Positions 32,967 to 37,100 of a DNA stretch of 37,100 nt are shown here, in pieces; the first letter of the stretch is position 1; each line of letters starts with the position of its first letter. The notes under the pieces were generated by a model that was given only the letters and a program-made list of their open reading frames with translations, searched no databases and was not told where the DNA came from. Made by a program: the position numbers and the translations under genes. Source of the stretch: an uncultured bacterium (GTDB taxonomy: Bacteria > Atribacterota > Atribacteria > Atribacterales > Caldatribacteriaceae); contig CALAIW010000028.1 in assembly GCA_937922705.1 (NCBI GenBank), positions 1 through 37,100 on the forward strand, in the 5' to 3' direction.

Positions 32967-34154
32967 ATGAAGAAGTGGATTTTGCTTACGCTCATCCCGA
33001 CCTTCCTTGTGATCTTCTTCGCCTACCGAATGTTCACCCCCCAAAGGGTCGACTATTTTCTTCTTGAGCCACGGGACTTGAGAGAGAGCCTCGTTTCTGC
33101 AGGAAGAGTACAATTTTCTCAGGATATCGAGATGGCTTTCCAGGTTCCGGGTGTCATAAAGACCATTTCGGTTAAGGAGGGCCAAAAAGTTGCACCAGGA
33201 GACCTCCTCATGACCCTTGACGATGCTCTAGAGCAGATCCAGGTAGCTCTGGCACGAGCCGATGTAACCCTTGCGGAAGTGCATTTGCAAAAGCTCGTCA
33301 CAAACGAGAGAAAGCTTGCTCAGGAAGAATACCGCCGGGCAGAAATAAACCGTCGTAGCGCCTTTGAGCAATACCAAAAGGCGCAACTCCTCTTTGAGCG
33401 AGGGAGTATCTCTGAGGAAGATTTCAAAAATGCCCAGATCAACTTCGAAAATGCACTCTCCTTAGAAACTTCTGCCCTCCTACGTCTTCTCAATATTGAG
33501 GAAAACGGCCCTGGCTTTCTGGAGGCTCAAGCGCAGATTGAGCGTGCCAAGCTCCAGCTCTCTCAAGTGGAGACCAATCTCAGAAAAAAATCACTTTTTG
33601 CCCCAGCCAATGGAGTTGTAGTTTCTCTCAAAAAGAACCCTGGAGAATTTGTCCAAGCTGGTGAAGTCGTCCTTGTACTGGGAGAAAATCCCTTTCGGGT
33701 GGTCACAAAACTCGATGAACGAGAGTACAGAAAAGTCTGGGTTGGAATGAAAGCACTGGTCAGTGAACAGGCACAAACAACACGAGAAATCCTTCCAGCA
33801 TCAATTGTTGCAGTCGCCCCGCAAGTGGACCCAAACCAAGGCACTGTTGAGGTCACCCTTGCCTTCGACGAGAAGGTAGATATCAAGCCAAATGCGGCAG
33901 TGAACGTGGAAATCATTGTTCGTGAGGAAAAGGATGTCCTTCTTTTTCCAAAACGGTATCTCACCTTCCAGGGGAGCCAGCCCGTGGTATGGATCGAAAA
34001 CAGTGGCCAAGCCCACGCCATCCCCCTTACCAAGGTTGCATATTTCGGTGAGTGGGTGCGGACAGAAGAACTTCCACCTGGGGTAAAACTCCTCAACCCC
34101 CGAAATCTCCGGGAGGGACGGCGGGTGACCCTCGAAGAAAGGATGGAAAACTAA
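32967..34154 (+). CDS. Membrane-fusion protein of a MacA/HlyD-type exporter
   Basis: The 395-residue protein has a single N-terminal membrane anchor (ILLTLIPTFLVIFFAY, about 5-20), a split biotinyl-lipoyl domain (VPGVIKTISVKEGQKVAPGDLLMTLD at about 55-80 and SLFAPANGVVVSLKKNPGEFVQAGEVV at about 209-235), a helical hairpin between them (about 85-200, with regular Glu, Gln and Leu), and C-terminal beta domains. This is the MacA/HlyD layout. It precedes its permease by one base. Such adaptors bridge inner-membrane transporters to the outer membrane in diderms, though monoderm homologues exist. The substrate is unknown. Confidence 0.9.
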   Translation: MKKWILLTLIPTFLVIFFAYRMFTPQRVDYFLLEPRDLRESLVSAGRVQFSQDIEMAFQVPGVIKTISVKEGQKVAPGDLLMTLDDALEQIQVALARADVTLAEVHLQKLVTNERKLAQEEYRRAEINRRSAFEQYQKAQLLFERGSISEEDFKNAQINFENALSLETSALLRLLNIEENGPGFLEAQAQIERAKLQLSQVETNLRKKSLFAPANGVVVSLKKNPGEFVQAGEVVLVLGENPFRVVTKLDEREYRKVWVGMKALVSEQAQTTREILPASIVAVAPQVDPNQGTVEVTLAFDEKVDIKPNAAVNVEIIVREEKDVLLFPKRYLTFQGSQPVVWIENSGQAHAIPLTKVAYFGEWVRTEELPPGVKLLNPRNLREGRRVTLEERMEN

Positions 34155-34155
34155 A

Positions 34156-35379
34156 ATGTTCCGCTTCGCATTACGTATTGCCTGGCGTTTTTTGAAGTCT
34201 TCGCGTTCCCAAACGTTGCTCATTGTCCTGGGAATCACCGCTGGCGTTTCCATACAAATTTTCCTCTCCTCGCTTATCTCTGGTCTACAAGCCAACCTCA
34301 TTCAACAAACGGTCGGCGACGCACCACACATTATCATTGCTCCTGAGGATCGGACCCCAACATCAGTTACTCCTTCTTCGAAAACTGTAGTGGTATCAGC
34401 GCTTGCAAGTCCGGTCAAAGAAGAGGCTAAAATACTTGCCTGGCAGCAGATTCACGGTCTTCTCCTAAATCAACCTAATCTCCGTGTGGCGTCACCTCTT
34501 GTAGAAGGCTCGGGCTCTGTTCGTAAGGGAGAACTTACCCGTAGCGTAGTGCTGAAAGGTATCCTCCTCGAATACGCTGACCAAATTTACGAGCTTCGAG
34601 AACGCACCACTCAGGGAATTCCCCAAATTGGCGGAAACGGAGTATTGGTGGGCGTAGAGCTGGCTCAAGATTTGCGCCTCAGGACTGGTGATTTGCTCCT
34701 TATCACCACGCCCGGAGGGAAAGATGGCACATTTATCGTCAACGGTACCTTCGATCTTGGCAACAAAACCATTAATGCCTCTTGGGTGTTTCTTGATCTT
34801 ATCCCCGCACAAAATCTTTTCGGCCTTGAAGGCGCTATCTCTGCAATTGAAATCCAGATTGATCAGGTCTTTCAGTCAGAATACATTGCCCAAAACCTTA
34901 AAAGGATACTGCCCCAGTACACCATTGAAACCTGGCAAACCCGCAACCGGCAGCTTTTGAGTGCCTTACGCAGCCAGAGCCTTTCCTCATTCATGATCCA
35001 ATTCTTTGTACTTGTCGCTATTACCCTGGGTATTGCCAGTGTCCTTGTGGTTTCCGTAACGCAGAAAATCCGGGAAATTGGTATTCTCAAGGCCATCGGC
35101 ACAACCAATACTGGTATAAGTCTCGTCTTCCTCATCCAAGGTATGATTCTCGGCCTTTTTGGATCCTCACTGGGAGCATTATTTGGATTTTTTCTCATCC
35201 GCCTTTTCCAAGAGGCTGCACGGGCAAGCGGCGGTGCTATCCCATTTTCGATAACCTTGAACACCAGGGCATTGGTAACGATTGTCGTTGTTTCTACGCT
35301 CGCCAGCCTTCTGGCGGCCATTTCCCCAGCCCGCCAGGCCAAGAAACTCACCCCTATCGAGGTGATTCGCAATGGATGA
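34156..35379 (+). CDS. MacB/LolC-type ABC transporter permease (FtsX fold)
   Basis: The 407-residue protein has the four-helix topology of the MacB/LolC/FtsX class: one helix near the N-terminus (about 20-40, LLIVLGITAGVSIQIFLSSL), a large extracytoplasmic domain (about 45-270), and three C-terminal helices (MIQFFVLVAITLGIASVLVV, FLIQGMILGLFGSSLGALFG and LVTIVVVSTLASLLAAISPA). The conserved REIGILKAIG motif that contacts the ATPase and the terminal PARQAKKLTPIEVIR are intact. It overlaps the ATPase gene by 8 bases. Such systems move lipoproteins, peptides or drugs by mechanotransmission. Confidence 0.92.
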   Translation: MFRFALRIAWRFLKSSRSQTLLIVLGITAGVSIQIFLSSLISGLQANLIQQTVGDAPHIIIAPEDRTPTSVTPSSKTVVVSALASPVKEEAKILAWQQIHGLLLNQPNLRVASPLVEGSGSVRKGELTRSVVLKGILLEYADQIYELRERTTQGIPQIGGNGVLVGVELAQDLRLRTGDLLLITTPGGKDGTFIVNGTFDLGNKTINASWVFLDLIPAQNLFGLEGAISAIEIQIDQVFQSEYIAQNLKRILPQYTIETWQTRNRQLLSALRSQSLSSFMIQFFVLVAITLGIASVLVVSVTQKIREIGILKAIGTTNTGISLVFLIQGMILGLFGSSLGALFGFFLIRLFQEAARASGGAIPFSITLNTRALVTIVVVSTLASLLAAISPARQAKKLTPIEVIRNG

Positions 35380-36160
35380 CAACGGACTTGTCGTCACACA
35401 AAACGTGAATAAAATTTACGGTACAGCTGTTCGGTACCAGGTACTGTTCAATATCACCTTAACTGTTCCTAGAGGACAGTTCCTGGCACTCATTGGTCCA
35501 TCTGGTTCGGGGAAAACCACCCTTCTCAACATTATTGGTGCCTTGGACCGACCAACGAGTGGTGCAGTCTTTATCCAGGGGCAAAACCTCAACGACCTTT
35601 CCGAAGAAGATTTGGCAAGATTTCGCAACAAATTCCTTGGTTTCATATTCCAGTTCCACTATCTTCTTCCAGAATTCAACGCCTTGGAAAATGTACTCAT
35701 CCCGTACTGGATTGCATCGGGAAGACCAAAAGGTGAAATCGTGGATCGAGCAATGTATCTTCTGGAACGGGTTGGTCTTAAGGAAGCCGCCAAAAAGCGC
35801 ATCAATCTCCTCTCTGGGGGCCAGCAACAGCGAGTAGCAATTGCTCGGGCACTTATGAATTTCCCACAACTCATTCTAGCCGATGAACCCACCGGAGCTC
35901 TGGATACCAAAACTGGGGAACAGGTCCTTGAACTCCTCGCCGAAATTCGGCACGAATCCAACATGACCATGATTATGGTGACCCACAACCGCGATGTTGC
36001 CCTTCAAGCTGACCGGGTTATTGAGCTTATTGACGGTAAACTCTGTAAAGAGGTCTATCCCAGAGTAATTGGAATCAAGGAGGCAACCGAAATCTTAGAA
36101 TCGCATGCTTGTAATCTCGAAGATATCAATACACCCCGGACACCTCTTCAAGAAGAGTAA
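35372..36160 (+). CDS. MacB/LolD-type ABC transporter ATPase
   Basis: The 262-residue ATPase has Walker A GPSGSGKTT (42-50), Q-loop FQFHYLLPEFNALENVLIP, signature LLSGGQQQRVAIARAL, Walker B LILADEPTGALD and switch MVTHN. The LLP and TGALD details are typical of the LolD/MacB/FtsE group that pairs with four-helix permeases. The C-terminal 40 residues beyond the usual end (from about 222) have no clear homology. It completes the three-gene export operon; no TolC-like gene is nearby. Confidence 0.93.
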   Translation: MDDNGLVVTQNVNKIYGTAVRYQVLFNITLTVPRGQFLALIGPSGSGKTTLLNIIGALDRPTSGAVFIQGQNLNDLSEEDLARFRNKFLGFIFQFHYLLPEFNALENVLIPYWIASGRPKGEIVDRAMYLLERVGLKEAAKKRINLLSGGQQQRVAIARALMNFPQLILADEPTGALDTKTGEQVLELLAEIRHESNMTMIMVTHNRDVALQADRVIELIDGKLCKEVYPRVIGIKEATEILESHACNLEDINTPRTPLQEE

Positions 36161-36448
36161 CCCACGATGACCGTGTTCCCCTTTTACGTATGACCTCCTG
36201 TCGCTTGGCCGTCCTTATGCCTTCGACAATTGCAACCTGCTTCGAGTGCCTCCTCCGAACAGGGCGGATACATCCGAGGGGTGTGAGGCGAAGCACGATC
36301 TCTCAAAAGTGGTAACTTTCGCGATACGTTGCCTTTTTGGGCACACCAACACACTCACGTAAATACAACCCCACCCCTTCTTGACACAAACTCCTTTGTC
36401 TTTTACCCTTATTGGGGAGAAATTTAGACGTCGAAATAAGTGAAACCA
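36161..36448. other. Intergenic stretch before the marR gene
   Basis: No gene is visible in these 288 bases. They hold a promoter for marR (listed separately) and short imperfect stems such as CGGATACATCCG near 36265. No T-rich terminator for the export operon stands out, and I found no tRNA-like fold. Confidence 0.5.
36381..36409 (+). promoter_or_regulatory. Probable promoter of marR
   Basis: A perfect TTGACA (36381-36386) is followed by a 17-base spacer and TACCCT (36404-36409), a weak -10 box. The transcript would begin near 36416, about 33 bases before the ATG. A weak -10 with a good -35 would suit a regulated promoter. Confidence 0.45.
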
Positions 36449-36895
36449 ATGGAAGAAAACGGCAAAGAATCCTTACATGCGCTTTTCCTTCAAATTCTTC
36501 GGTACCACTTCATCAGGTACCACCACCTCCTTGGGCGCATCGGACTGCACCGGGGGCAGCCTCTGGTCCTTGCACTCCTTTGGGAAAAGGATGGAAGAAC
36601 CCAGGGAGAGATTGCGAAGACTTTGCGTCTTCGCCCTGCAACGGTGACCATAGTTCTTCGCCGAATGGAAAAAGCGGGACTCCTCGAGCGAAAAAACGAT
36701 CCTGAAGACCTTCGTGTCATCCGAGTGTGCCTCACCCAGCGTGGGAAAGACCTTGAAAAAGATGTCCAGGCTATCCATGCCATTCTTGAAGAAGAATGCT
36801 TTGCCCATTTTACCCCTCAAGAAAAGGCCATCTTGCGGGAATTTTTCATCCGCATGCGGGACAACCTCAAGCGAGTAACCGGAGAGGGCGAGTAA
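36449..36895 (+). CDS. MarR-family transcription regulator
   Basis: The 148-residue protein is a winged-helix MarR regulator: LILRYHFIRYHHLLGRIGLHRGQP-like N-terminal helices (about 10-40), helix-turn-helix TQGEIAKTLRLRPATVTIVL (about 51-70), the wing with ERKNDPEDLRVIRVCLT (about 79-96), and C-terminal dimerisation helices. The start is ATG 36449 or the GTG three codons upstream (36440); neither has a strong SD. It precedes an ABC exporter gene by 3 bases, the usual pairing in which MarR represses its own operon and releases it on binding a small molecule. Confidence 0.9.
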   Translation: MEENGKESLHALFLQILRYHFIRYHHLLGRIGLHRGQPLVLALLWEKDGRTQGEIAKTLRLRPATVTIVLRRMEKAGLLERKNDPEDLRVIRVCLTQRGKDLEKDVQAIHAILEEECFAHFTPQEKAILREFFIRMRDNLKRVTGEGE

Positions 36896-36898
36896 CGT

Positions 36899-37100
36899 AT
36901 GAAGCGTCTCCTTGCGTATCTTAAGCCATACTGGAAAGCCACTCCTCTTGCTCCACTCCTTATGGTTGTAGAAGTTGTCAAATGACGTGACTCAGCTTCA
37001 AAATGCTGTCCTTGCAGCTTTACGCATCGTTGTTCGAGCGCCTCTCCTCTTTCTTGGAGGAAGAATCATGGCCATCGTCATTGTCCCTCGATTTGCTCCC
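36899..37100 (+). pseudogene. ABC exporter (ABC1 membrane/ATPase type), internally deleted, cut by the window
   Basis: From ATG 36899 the frame reads MKRLLAYLKPYWKATPLAPL then LMVVEVVK and stops at TGA 36983-36985. This is the usual opening of MarR-linked ABC exporters. From 36981 in another frame the sequence continues [20 protein letters not shown] and [20 protein letters not shown], which in the family normally lies about 80-90 codons further on, in the third helix region of the membrane domain. So a block of roughly 80-90 codons is missing, with a frame change at the junction. Either the gene is broken by a deletion or the assembly is wrong at this place. The ATPase domain lies beyond the window. 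Confidence 0.7.

Noticed and set aside
36161-36440. Possible tRNA or small RNA in the gap before marR
   Set aside because: TTCGAGT near 36240 suggested a T-arm, but no acceptor or anticodon stem can be built around it.

Overview
The window reads as a chromosomal piece of a (probably thermophilic, probably diderm) bacterium. Genes are packed tightly with short overlaps, GTG and TTG starts occur next to good Shine-Dalgarno (SD) sequences, proteins are rich in Lys, Glu and Arg, and a membrane-fusion protein is encoded. The mix of a Tneap-type I-B CRISPR system, an anaerobic B12 pathway and a fluoride riboswitch resembling the Thermotoga petrophila example would fit Atribacterota-like or Thermotogota-like lineages. 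That placement is inference only; no rRNA gene or taxon marker is present.

Region 1 (1-8425, minus strand): a type I-B CRISPR-Cas operon in the order WYL regulator, cas6, cas8b1/cst1, cas7/cst2, cas5, cas3 (HD plus helicase), cas4, cas1 (cut by the window edge). No CRISPR array or cas2 lies in the window. Inside cst1 there is a near-perfect internal ribosome binding site and TTG start, predicting a separately translated 112-residue small subunit (Cas11-like).

Region 2 (8583-10390): a secreted protein of unknown function (plus strand) convergent with a DUF362 / two-[4Fe-4S] protein (minus strand).

Region 3 (10542-15664, plus strand): a promoter, a fluoride (crcB-type) riboswitch with an overlapping intrinsic terminator, two overlapping genes for MutS-like ATPases that lack a mismatch-recognition domain and carry Asn-Glu instead of Asp-Glu in Walker B, and then a dynamin-like GTPase. 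None of the usual fluoride exporters is present. This is the most unusual unit in the window.

Region 4 (15665-16393): a 444-base gap with a perfect 18-bp stem, then a small DUF427 gene.

Region 5 (16421-32780, minus strand): a 20-gene, 16-kb operon behind one cobalamin riboswitch: cbiMNQO (cobalt uptake), cbiX, cbiC, cbiD, cbiE, cbiT, cbiL, cbiF, cbiG, cbiH, cbiJ, hemA, hemC, cobA-hemD fusion, hemB, a Met8/SirC-like dehydrogenase, hemL. Together these encode every enzyme from glutamyl-tRNA to cobyrinic acid by the anaerobic route plus cobalt import; the later steps (cbiA, cbiP, cobD, nucleotide-loop genes) are not here.

Region 6 (32967-36160, plus strand): a MacB/LolCDE-like export system of membrane-fusion protein, permease and ATPase. 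Region 7 (36381-37100, plus strand): a MarR regulator followed by an ABC exporter gene whose start is joined, out of frame, to a stretch that normally lies roughly 80-90 codons further on, so it is either a pseudogene or an assembly error.
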